Shown here one piece after another: positions 48,029-59,623 of a stretch of 64,000 bases of DNA (its first letter is position 1; each line of letters begins with the position of its first letter). The DNA comes from Ascidia mentula. Its lineage: Eukaryota; Chordata; Ascidiacea; Phlebobranchia; Ascidiidae. The position numbers were made by a program, and so were the translations under genes. The notes under the pieces are model-generated. The model ran no database searches. It saw only the letters and a list, made by a program, of their open reading frames with translations, and had not been told where the DNA came from. The stretch is from assembly GCA_947561715.1 (NCBI GenBank), contig OX387200.1:20090501-20154500 (forward strand). Reading direction: 5' to 3'.

Positions 48029-51000
48029 GTGAGTCGGATTTTTCACACCAGCGTTGGGTCCAAACTGTTTCTCCTCAAATCACATTGATTTGGCGCTAAT
48101 TATGCCACCAGAAGGACGTACGTAAGACCCACGCGAACTCATCAAAAACAAGCTGCAAAACAGGAAATCCATCAAATTATTTGACTGTCTCCATGTTGAC
48201 CCTTACAAGGTGAATTTTCCAATATCGAAGAGTTACGTAAACCAGAAAATCGAACATGGCTTCCAATCCAAAACAAAAACATGCGTTACAAGCCGGGGTG
48301 GCCAATGTCGTATTCCAATCAAGTGCCGTTAATTGCGGGTCAGAAGGTTCCAGATGCTCAAGATGAAAGCGCCCACGTCTTGCATGAGAGAACGCACACT
48401 GCGACCAACAACTCAAAACACGACCTGAGCTGTGACATACGTCATGATTACTTCTGATAAGTTAATTAAACCGTCTGGCTTATCAGACACCGCCTTTGTC
48501 AAAAACTGGGGGCCGCAGTTATTTTTGTGGCCGCCGTGGGCGGGAATGTGTAATACTGACTCGAGTTAAACACCCACACGTGTTTTCAAATGAATTCAAG
48601 GTACCAGGATTAAGATAAGGCCCTTTGCGCGGTCGCAACATTGCCCACTTTGTCATACTTTCTAAACTGTGTGTTGCGTATGAAATCAAGTGCCCAAAAA
48701 TAGGACTCCATTGTGTCCGCTATTGGAATGGCAAAAAAAACGATATTTACTCCAAACATTTGATCATTTAAGCACCCTAACAAAAAATTAAGCCTGACTG
48801 TTGACTATGAATGAAAAACCATATGCTGATTCACAGTCAATTGCAATCGAGCCGGTTGAAACGGATATCCCCAATTTTTTGCACCTTGGAGCCAAGAGCA
48901 CTCGATCATTGTCTTTTCCAAGCGGGATTGTTAAAGGCACGAAGGGAAATTAAGTCACGTCAATGAAGCTCGCTGTGACGCTATAGACGGCATTGTTATC
49001 CAATAAGTATGGCAGAAACGAAAGTAAAAATAGGTAAAGGATACATCAGCCTCGCAGCCTATCTGACCTATCTCTTGTATGTGTAATTGGGTAATTGCCC
49101 ATATGCCCCGAGTATATTGAAGCATTTGTTCCATCGTAAAGCAAAGCTTTGCAGTTGGCGTTAAAACAACGCTTGTGTACAATCCGTGTAAACCTATTTG
49201 TACAGTTACGAACGCTTTTGTTTGTACAAGCCAGTGGTTGTTTCTTTTATTGAATGTTTGTATTTGATTTATTCTGCCCAAAACTGTCCATTTCGCAAGT
49301 CTTCTTCAACCAAAAGAATCTGCAGCTGACCAAGCTGCTACTTGCTTTCTGCAATCGTGACAGGGCGTCATTCCCTATGGATGCAAATTTCTGTTTGCGG
49401 TTGACCAGTTCACTGAATCCATACGTTTTGTGCTGACAGCAGTCAGTTGCATCGTTGTTACGTAATAAAACCTACACGGCCGTTCCATTGTGGCTTAACA
49501 GAGCAAGAAGCCCTTCAATTACTACAAATGGCACGACATATTCACAATTGATTTACGAGGAAATAAAATTTAGATTCGTGTCGCGCAAAATTTCAACGGG
49601 TGATCACCCTCTAATCAGACTGACATATAACGCTACAGGTGGTGGTCAACAAAGTTCGTGGAATTACTTTCCAAGCGGCCCAGGAATACCAAACATCGTG
49701 ATATTGGTCAGGGGTCTTTTTCTGTGTGACCTTCCACGGGTGAGTCTGACTAAGTCAAGGAAACGTTTTGATTCACTTCATGACCCATGCAAGTGGGATT
49801 GCATTATGTAGTAGCCTTTATTGAGATCGCCAGAATACGGAACGTTTTCCGGAAAAGGATCAACGGAAGCAACTTATTGGCCGTTACTGGAGTTGTGTTG
49901 GTAAAAGGTCAGATTACGAATCCAATTTCCGTTCGTTATGTTCGGGGCCACGAAAACTACCTTATTAACGTCCAGTATGCGTTAAGTGAGGTGAACCTTG
50001 CAAAACTCCACCGACTGCAGTGGTGGCATATGACACAATAAACATGCGACCGTTGTTTTCCGCGGGTTTTTTACTCCCCGGTGGGTATCACTAAAGCAAA
50101 TACATCACGGATAACCTTTTGTACCCTCTCGCCATCAATATGTGCCATTGTCGGTGGTGACGCCGCTCGGCTGCTGATAAGCACTTCCCTCCGCGCGTTT
50201 TGTATCCTCATTTTTGCCTGCATAGCTTGCGTAATAGCTAAACTTTATGCCTTGCGTCATTTTCCAAACCGTCAATCCACTTCTTTCCTCAAAGGATCAT
50301 GTACTAATCATGTGTTGACAGTGTATAAGCATCAGTTTGAACTTTAGTTGAATTGCATTGTTTCGTTTACATTCGTTGTGAAAGTAAAATCACTCAATTA
50401 ACAAACTTTATATGTCGCTGGATTATTTCCTTGCAACACATTTCAGTGAGTCACAGAGTAAATGTTTTATTTATTTTTCAAAGTTGATTAAATGTTTTAA
50501 CATACATGTGTAAGACAGACATCAATTTGCGCAAGCCGCTGGTTACTCACTGAGACGATGAACACTTTGAGGAAATAATGCGTGGGTTAGCCCAGGGGGG
50601 AGGGGCCTTCTTACAACCGTAGTGAATCATCAGCAACATGAGGACAATTCGAGCTTTGTCAGCTGTTGACATCCAGTCTGCTTTCCGTTGACAAACTCGC
50701 GATAAGGTTTCCAAAAAAGCTTATGTCAATGCAACGTTAAATTGGCACCGCGATGTGTAGTCGAAATTCAAGATTCGTGCGCTATTGAACATTCGATGCA
50801 GAAAGAGCTATGTTGGTGTTAAACATATATTGAAGATTGTTAACACTTCAACTCGACTTATATATACTAACATATGACAATGATATTTTAAACTGATGGT
50901 TTTACATTTTTTTGACAATCTTGAACATTTTAACTTTTCGGGTAATAATTATCTAACTTGACAGACGTAAAAAAACAAAATAACGTGCGATCATTTGAAA

Positions 51001-52695
51001 GTTTGTGCGAAAAATGAACACAATTCGTCTGGCGCACTTGTGAGTTTGCCTCCTCGAGCGTGAACGATTCGGCGAGTGTTGCTTTATGCGACGTGCGGAA
51101 GCGAAACAGCCCTGCGACGCAGAATGTAATTAATCGACTTTTCTCCAAAAAGCAAAGAACCGGTGGTGGAATTTGGTTGCGGCGGTGAAGGCCTGCAATC
51201 AACTTCGAGGCTGGGCGGAAACCAGATGTTACTTGAAACTTGGGAACCAATGATGGAATTTCATCTCACTGTTTGTCATCACAATTTCTTTTCGTGACCA
51301 CAAATGGCGTTTAAACATTGTTGAAAATATTGAGTCACCCATACAGGTTTACAAGGTGTTTGCTTTTCTCCAATCGCGCGCCCAACGCATTTTTAGCTAT
51401 ATTTTAACATTTACACAGCTAATATTTCCGATAAATCAAGGTCTTATTTACACCGCAGGTGAAGTCGAAGCCGCTTAATCTGGGGCATGTGATCGCTTCA
51501 CATATATGGAAGGTTGCATCGACGGTGATACAAATAATTACGACGAGCTGCGACTGGCAAATATTTGAACGTTTTCGGAACGTTGATAAGCGACGGGGAG
51601 CCTTGGTCCGTATCCGGGAAAACGAAATGATAAAAGTCAATTTGAATCTTGTCTGTGATGAAACCAAGCAGTTGACACCACAGGGATTTAAGATATGGGT
51701 GCGCACATAATTAAATGTCTCCAGGCGTTAAACAAGCAAAATTGTGGAAATATGCCACAAAACAAACATTTTATCGAAAAAGAGCGCAACTTGAAAAAAA
51801 GCCTTTCATGGTTTAATTAAATTCAGGAACAAACAATTCGAGACCTCCGAAAGAAAATGTCAGAAAGCTTCGGCGGATATCAACAAAGAATGAAAGAAGC
51901 AAACCTGTGAAACACATGAGAACAGCGCTCAGATTGCAGCCAGCATATGTGATGGGCCATGCGCCTTTTCTCCTGACGTGCAGTTATGAGTAATACTGCG
52001 GTAAGAATATGAGCCTATGGTGCAATGCGGATGGCAATTCATTCGCAGAGAGTTAACGCGAGGTTGTTGAGATAACTCAGTCTATTCAGCAATTCGCGCA
52101 ATGTCCCACGAGCATTCCATTTTCTCGGCCTGGTGCTTGCGTGGTCCCACCGGCTCTAACCTCCTCAGCAAATTTCCGTTTGGCTTTTAGCACATAAAAA
52201 AAGGCTTTGCAAAATCACCCAGCCGCTTCTAGCAACGTTCTGACAAACAACTAACCCTCTTGTTACGTCACTATTTACGTTTTGTCTTATTAAGGACGCC
52301 TTTCGAATCGGTATGATGATGGTTTTAACGTATGGAAATCCACCACTACGACACGAATCCAAATATAACACAACCCACATTAAACTGTTGTCTGCAAGTC
52401 TGATTGAAGTTGACGCTCAAGTTTGGTTGAATTTGGAAGAAATAGGGGCTTGTGCTATTATGTGTATGTTTTGTTACGTATAAAGCCATAAACAATCTTT
52501 CACTTTGATAGAATTCAGCATAATAATTATGTTTAATTTACGTATGAGCATAATTATTTATGTTCGGGCTGTTTTGCATTGCGTTAGCCTAATGTTTGTA
52601 ACATTAAAAATGACATTTGCTTAACAGAGCATCAACAACAGTGTTTCTGTTGTGTAAGCCCAGCATTTTCGCTTTGCTTGCGTCAGCCACACTGA
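48029..52695. other. Intergenic, weak open frames only
   Basis: No gene supported. Two + strand stretches look mildly coding but lack a convincing exon structure: 49787-50041 (it passes a donor-like GAG|GTGAAC near 49991) and 51459-51710 (just after the acceptor-like ACACCGCAG). One dispersed motif copy lies at 49151. Confidence 0.35.
49151..49183 (+). repeat. Dispersed motif, divergent copy 5
   Basis: TTGGCGTTAAAACAACGCTT matches the 39363 copy over TGGCGTTAAAACAA, and both continue with CTTGT and ACAAT a few bases on. Confidence 0.3.
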
Positions 52696-53034
52696 ATGAC
52701 GTTGCATAGTCAACAATGCCATGTCATCAATGGCACTTACATACAATACAGCACAAACAAACCATGTTCAAGCAACGTGTTCAGTTACATGATACATCCA
52801 CACACACAGGAATTTGGGACATTCGTAGGCATGAAAGTTAACAGCGTGAACACAGACATCAAAGAGAAAATTGAGTCAGGACAACTAAATCACGTCAATT
52901 TTTACGCTTCGAGTCCAGACGCCAACGCACGATATTATGACGTCACAACCACAACATCGCGCTCTCTCTCGGCTAGCCAAACTCCCTTTGATGTGGGCCA
53001 CCTCGGGCTGAAAAAGAAGCGGTCCGGTCGCTAG
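52696..53034 (+). CDS. Orphan 112-codon open frame
   Basis: An open frame with balanced composition and a lysine/arginine-rich end (KKKRSGR). No signal peptide, membrane segment or known motif is visible, and no splice context fixes it. It is within the length range expected by chance in this much sequence. Confidence 0.15.
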   Translation: MTLHSQQCHVINGTYIQYSTNKPCSSNVFSYMIHPHTQEFGTFVGMKVNSVNTDIKEKIESGQLNHVNFYASSPDANARYYDVTTTTSRSLSASQTPFDVGHLGLKKKRSGR

Positions 53035-54111
53035 GACAACATGATTGGCATCCAAATGGCCGCGACCAATAACTAATGACAAGAGATTGTCGGAGCGATA
53101 ACAAATGGTCGGGCGCATGATGTTGGGCCGGCAGACACCCCACAACCAGAATGTGGACTGGAGAACTGGCGCAACCCACCAATTGAGGCAATCAAGAACG
53201 TGTCGCCCGACGCGCGCTGATACTTGTAATCAAATTGTCTTTTACAAGAAAGTTAATTTGCCATTCTGACTTTTAAATGCCCGCGGGCGCGCGCGTTCGT
53301 CCACATCGTACATTCACTCAAAATGATCAATAGTCGGATGTATTTTCTCACCAAGCGAAACAGCAATTCTTGCCGATAATTACAAGTATCGAGATTGCAT
53401 GAACAAGATGCACAGGAAATTTTGTAAAATATACAAGAATTTTTAGAAAAAATATTAAACCATTTATTACCGACGGAAATAATCAAGTTATGGTTACTTT
53501 AAACTTTGTTTTTTTCATGTTGTTTTACCTAAGTAGACAAGGCCACATGCAGAAGCACTTTACAATTTGGAGATATCATTAAAAACCATTAGGTCGAAAT
53601 CTTCAGAGAGGTGCTGATAACGACAATCAACCTTGCATCGTTGTTTTGCGCAACGGTTTATCTGTTGGGCGACCTTAAAAGGCAACGCCTTGTATTTAAT
53701 CGGTTGTTAGGACCACGTCAAAAAATTGACACGAACATCACGAAATTTACTTTGTAGTTTTCTTTATTAACGATGGAGATTTGTAGGTAAATCGTTTTAC
53801 AATACGAACCGCGTTCGTGTTTGCGATTTTTGTTTGGTGGAAAGCTTTGATCTGCGAAGTGTGCATTTTGTTTGTTGATATATATCCCGACTCTGCTGAT
53901 TCTTGTTTTGATAGCGACATTACCTCACGTGTATTTATTTATGCATGGTATTTGAAATACGCCTATTGCCCTGGGCTACGTCACTCAAATGAATTTACAT
54001 GGCTTGGCATATCGAGAAAGTTTTGATAGCAATATCAAGCTTTACTCTTTGGTACTTTTCCCAATCAATCGTCATTGAAAGTATCGAAATTTTGCACCTT
54101 GCAATTTATAT
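53035..54111. other. Intergenic, nothing recognised
   Basis: No coding frame, RNA gene or repeat supported. A short GC-rich patch (CGCGGGCGCGCGCG) lies near 53282. Confidence 0.4.
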
Positions 54112-54894
54112 TTAAACGTCTTGGTCATTCGCATTACATATCATCGCAATAAAATTCATTTTAAGTAAGCCACATGACACTAAATATATATATATATATA
54201 TTATACTTTCTCTTTGTCGGTAGAAGTCACTATTTTTTTGTCGTACTAAGTAGGTGTTTGCGCAATGGTAAAAGGTGGATGGTATTGTGAATATATTTTT
54301 AAACAAGGTGTTCACAGAACCCGAGTGTAAACAAGCTTTAAATGCAAAAAAAAATAAAAAATAAATTAAAGTTATGCGGACGTGTTGTACGATTCGCAAC
54401 GACCAGCATAAATCGGAATAAAATTGTCCTATGGTTTTAATTCGCACTGTATGGATGAAATCAGTAACAGCAATAACGTCATTTCCACAGCGCGCATCGC
54501 CATTAACGTTTCGTGGCAGCAAACTAAATGAAAACATGCCACGTCTGCTGGTAAAGATTGCCAAAATGTGAAATGATTTGACTAAGTACACTTTCGTGCA
54601 TTGCAATGTTAATAAAAACAACCTCTCTTGCCGTTTCGGAAAGGCTTGTTGAGATGCTATTACACGTTGTCGGATACAAACATTTACGTTGGGCACCCGT
54701 AAAGTTAATTGAAGCCACCACAGTTCGCTAAGTTTTGACCTCGACCAAATCGAATCGACGGTGACTTGACTTCGATGGCTACAAGTCAATGGAAGAGGGT
54801 GGAAGTAGCCAGGTCGTCTCCTGTCACATTTGATCGATTTGATAAAAGGCCTCGCGGTTAAAAAACAGTCCCTCAGTTCACTCATAGAGACCAA
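54112..54894 (-). CDS. Orphan 260-codon open frame, no homology recognised
   Basis: This is the longest uninterrupted frame in the window, from 54894 down to 54112 on the minus strand, starting at an ATG or nearby codon. The translation is Cys-, Ser- and Phe-rich with one hydrophobic stretch (ITLIYFLFFFAF), and it includes IYIYIYL produced by an AT microsatellite. Composition is not typical of a conserved globular protein. Its length is hard to get by chance in AT-rich DNA, yet no motif or splice context supports a gene. Confidence 0.2.
   Translation of the reverse strand: MVSMSELRDCFLTARPFIKSIKCDRRRPGYFHPLPLTCSHRSQVTVDSIWSRSKLSELWWLQLTLRVPNVNVCIRQRVIASQQAFPKRQERLFLLTLQCTKVYLVKSFHILAIFTSRRGMFSFSLLPRNVNGDARCGNDVIAVTDFIHTVRIKTIGQFYSDLCWSLRIVQHVRITLIYFLFFFAFKACLHSGSVNTLFKNIFTIPSTFYHCANTYLVRQKNSDFYRQRESIIYIYIYLVSCGLLKMNFIAMICNANDQDV
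54184..54201. repeat. (AT)n microsatellite
   Basis: Nine AT units without interruption. Confidence 0.85.
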
Positions 54895-57800
54895 AAAAGT
54901 TTGTCACCAAGACATCACCAAAAAAGGTGCCTTTTCCAAACGGGCCCGCATTTTTTACGACTTGCCCTGGATAACAAATTCCACCGTGACGTATTGGATA
55001 TTTACCTCCTGCTGCAAGTGCGTACTTCTATGCCAGTAAATGACGGTCTGTATATTTCGAAAGCACCGTTGTAAAGTACCGAGGTTGGGTTGTGGTTTTG
55101 TGAATGAAACATCAAGACCGAGCCATTGGCAAAAAGAAACAAAACATACGAGGCGCGAACTTTTGACCTACATGTAGTTCTATTTTTGGAACCGAGTCAT
55201 TTTTCGACTTTATTCACTTTCATGTTTTCGCTTTCAGGTTGCCAGGAGACGGGAAAAGCAACGGGTAATGTCAACAATTTAAGATCCCATTGAAGAAAAA
55301 GTTTGACATATATTTTGTGGATGTAAAAGTTTTTGAACAAGGCTGGGCGGCAACTACTGTATACAGCCGTTTTCTCAGACCGAGCGAAATATAATGAAAC
55401 CAGTTTCGCTACAATGTCGGAATTATCAGATAACTGAATTTGAATTTAAGCGTTTTGCAATGTGTGCATTTTTGCAAAAATTTACATACAAATGACAAAT
55501 CAGTTCAGACAACGTTAATGCAAAATGGGTATTTTTATAGATAGTTAATTATATTTTAATTTATTAAACCTGCCGATAAATTCTCTTGGCAATATTAACG
55601 GCTTTCTATGTTATTTGCCTAAGATAATCTTTACATTGAAACGTAAAAATATTAATTAAATCATGTATGTAACTGGACCATTTTCCGTAGATCTGTTCCA
55701 TTTATTGGTTTCTCAAAAAGTAAAATATTCAAACACTAACGGGGATTGAGGAAAAAATGTTTAAAAGCATTTACTTGCAGATACTTCCCAATCATATAGA
55801 ATTAAAAATGCCCTTTATACGCAAAAATGTACTTTTATAAAATAAAGATGGTTTTAGTAGAAATCCAGAGGCAAATTGTTGGCACTTGGACATGCAGTTG
55901 CTAGCTGTGGGTTTGCGTGAAGCGAACGGCAAGCATATAGTATGTGCTATATTAACATAACAAACATTTTAGATATTTTTTGTACATTTTCGAAAGAAAG
56001 TTCATCCCCTTTCCAGGGACTAGTAAAGTGAAACCGGACATCCAGAAATTTCGTAGCAATTTAAGCAAAAACCGAGGAAACGAACTTTATATGGCGGTTG
56101 CATTGTTCGTATTCAGTAGCGCAGTGAAAAGGTCAGGAGCCGAATGTGATAACTTTCCCAGTTGAGCTATCAAAAAGTTTTTTAAGATAAATATACCGAC
56201 CACGGGGCGTGTCACAGAAATGTTATGCCGCATTTGTTTTGGTAACCGTTCTATTTTTAGTCAACTTCAGTCACATGGAGCCTATTTGGTTCAACAAGGA
56301 AAATGTCTAAACGACAAAGAGGTTATTTCAGCGAATATCTCACATGACAGTTGTGTGTATTTGCTTGGAATTATATTATGATGTCACATGCTGCAATGCA
56401 GGCAAAAAAGCCTAAAGCTATCGGTTTTAATCGGTTTTTTTTGCGCCGAAACGACATCGAAATGTCGTTAAAACACTTCCGATAACCTGACATACAAGAC
56501 GCTTGACGTGTTGAAACAACTTACCAGAGAAAACGTGACGAAAGGATTGTCTTTCACGCGTTGTGGTAAAAATAGCGAAGAGTACGCCGACTTACGTGAC
56601 AGTTAGTTGCAACAACAACCGGTAACGTTCCTCGTTTAATTACTTTCCCGTGCGTAGGCATCAATTAATATCAGCCCGTGCCTAAGTTTCGCATTCAAAC
56701 TTGACAGAAGCGATATGTGGGATAACTCGCGTACACAAATAAAATAAAACCACGCATGATATTTTGTGAAAAAAAAACCCGTGTGCGTAAAGTTAATAAC
56801 GAAATTATTTCCTTATAACGCGCGTGGAGCCAAAAATAGAAAATTGCGAGCGTTGTTATGTATGAAATGTAAATAAACATCTCCCCACTGCGTGGAATTT
56901 ACATTGTGAAACGTGAGGAGAAACTAAGGCATTGATTTGTATTTTGCTTGTTGCTTGGCGTGTTTTATGTCGCCAATCTCGAGGTCACGAGACTTGTTCG
57001 TTTTTGATCAAGAAACTCAAATTCACACTGAAACATTTTTACCCATTATTAAGAAATCCGCCATGTATTTGGCCGTTACTTTTCAGGACAATAAAATTGC
57101 CATATTTGTAGATGAACAACTCCGCAACCAAAAATAAGCGATGTTGTTTAACTATGCTTGAACCCCAAGTCGTTTCAATTGTCAGTTCAAGTTACGAAGC
57201 CTTTGTTGACCAAACCTTATTACGAGAGTCCGTCATGGAAACTTTCATATGATGATCGAAAAACTACTAGAATTACGCAACAGTAATTGCAAGATGTGAA
57301 ACTCCTGCATTTCAATATTAAGGTTGCACCAAATACCCGGAAACTGTTCAAACATTTCCACGTGACTGCTATATTACGCAAGCTTCGGGTTTTCGCGCAA
57401 AAATAGTCTTTGGTAATAAAACTTTCGAAGCAAATGACCTCCTTCGGGCAATTTCGTGTGGTTATTTCTGCCATTGAGGTCACGTGCGTTGGTACCAAAG
57501 TAGAGAAACGCATTTTTTTCACGTCCGGGAAACACCGCATGCGGATCCCCACGGTGTACGAACGTGACGGCATTAGAAAAAGCCGCAAAGAGTTTAATTC
57601 AACATTCACCTTTCCGTACGGTGGGGATTTACCCAGAAACCAGCACCAAAATACTGCAAGGTTTAGTAGAAATGAAACCTAATACAAACACAGCGTCATG
57701 ACCTCTTCAAATTTCTCCAAAACCGCGAGGTCCGGGGACAGGGTTGATTGCTCTTACTTGCAGACCCTTGACAAGTCAGCGCATGACATCCCGCGGCATC

Positions 57801-59146
57801 CCCGTAAAATCCTTCCAAACCAATGCAAATATAGCCCGTACCGAAATAGCCAGATATTTTTCTTGGGAATGTGGGTAAGTCATTCGTCTGGTTAGCTTGC
57901 AAACCCGATTTAAATTGAAGCGCCATTCGGTTGCGTTGTATTAGAAGCGGCCGGCTTTTACCAGAATAGAGGTCCAATCAAATACATTGCGAATTTACCA
58001 AAAATAGACCACTTCATCTGTGACTATTTTGCAGCTATGTTTAGCTGCATTACCAACATAGAAATTGTGCGCGAAATAACCTTGTACGGATTTTGTCGAA
58101 AACAAGTACGGTTGAAACGAAACCAACAGCTGAAATAATCATCGTCGTATCTTTAAATTGTATTTTTCGTCTCCTATTTGATCAGATGCGTGTTTTACGT
58201 AAAACCAATGTACGCTACTCACTAACACAAGGCGCCAGCTCAGTGGTCTCACTGACTTATGAAAGTGCTTTAATGAAACGGTGCATTTTTGATCAACCTT
58301 TACTCAAGCAATTTTTATTATTTATCTGTAAGCCGACCGATAACAAATTAACTTGGCACCGTTCGCCAGTTAACAATGTTTCAGTTGGCAGACGGCAAGC
58401 GGAAAATCCGCAACAGGTTATGACTGGGCGCAAATACGTACATGTCTCCATAGGCATTACAATATCGGCTGGAAACTAATCCAAGTGACGTCATTTGAAG
58501 ATGCGGTATTCAATTGCAATACGGGAACGAAACACTTACGTCGCCTCCCTTGCACACGGCCCGACATGCGTGCTTTCTCAATTTCGTGCGCTGCGTGCCG
58601 GTATAGAGAAAGTCGCAGTTTTACGTCAGGCAACGTCACGCGGGACGACTTTAGCCTTTCTCAGTAGAAAGGGGTGCGCAGACGCCACACGAAAATGCTG
58701 CTGCGCACGACACGAACACAAAGGTGTCTTCTGTGCGGCATCAACAGGTATAGTGGGTGTATAAGGTTGTCCTGCGGTAGTATAACAATAGAATGCGGCT
58801 ATTTTCAACCACGTTGGCGTTGTTCCCTTCGAGGACTGCATTCGTGTCTGCATTTAGAATGCATACGGCAAAGCGCTGCTGCATTCGTGTTACTCTTAAC
58901 CTTGGTGTGGTTTACAGGGTTAGAAAGATCTATTTACAAAAACGTTACATTTCGTTGTATTTCCCGAAGGATTGTGCAAACAACTTTTTAAGAACTTTCA
59001 ACAAGTCCAGACATTGAAATGAACTGTATCCATCTAAGTAGAGGGACATGGGCCACATCAAACCGAATAATTTGCAAAAAAATTAATCACTTTCGGAATG
59101 AGTTATCTTAGAAATCGTCGCGACACTAACTGTTGGTTTTCGTGCC
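54895..59146. other. Intergenic, nothing recognised
   Basis: No gene supported over about 4.2 kb. A 128-codon frame at 58093-58479 (+) begins with TTG and has no recognisable content. The stretch 55300-56000 is very AT-rich; 57400-58900 is richer in CpG. Confidence 0.4.
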
Positions 59147-59623
59147 ATGATGGTTGACTCAGTAGACTTGCTGTGCAATGAATGCAGCTCTGACTCGGTA
59201 ACGCCGATTCACGTTTGCCTTTTTTGCAGCCTACATGAACATGCAAGAAGAACAAAGGGGAAAACGAAAGCCCTTAGCCAGCAGTCAAGTATAAATTATA
59301 AACAGGAACCTGGAAATGACGTAGCTCGGTATATAATCACGAATATTTACTATCGCGGTCTGTTACGTCACAACCGCCCTCTAATATTGGCGCCCAAAAA
59401 CAGGAAGCGCATTACCTGCGATCGGGACCAGCTCAATTCGCGGAAGTGCGCCTGTCCCGAGACTAATGCGCTGCTCGACCTGCGTTCGACACTTCGCGAA
59501 AAGTCCCACATCGTGATAAAGTTATTTGCGACGCTTTTTGTTTGTTGTTTATGGACATACGTAGCATCCTTTTCAAGATTTAATGACTTCATTAAAAATA
59601 CATCAACCCTTTTAACACCATAA
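59147..59623 (+). CDS. Orphan 158-codon open frame with paired CxxC motifs
   Basis: The frame starts ATGATG. Near its N-terminus it reads LLCNECSSDS, then HVCLFCSLHEHA: two CxxC pairs 13 residues apart followed by two His, like half of a zinc finger. The middle is Arg/Lys-rich and polar. A hydrophobic stretch (KLFATLFVCCLWTYVASF) lies near the C-terminus. No family is recognised. A frame of this length is not rare by chance in 64 kb. Confidence 0.2.
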   Translation: MMVDSVDLLCNECSSDSVTPIHVCLFCSLHEHARRTKGKTKALSQQSSINYKQEPGNDVARYIITNIYYRGLLRHNRPLILAPKNRKRITCDRDQLNSRKCACPETNALLDLRSTLREKSHIVIKLFATLFVCCLWTYVASFSRFNDFIKNTSTLLTP

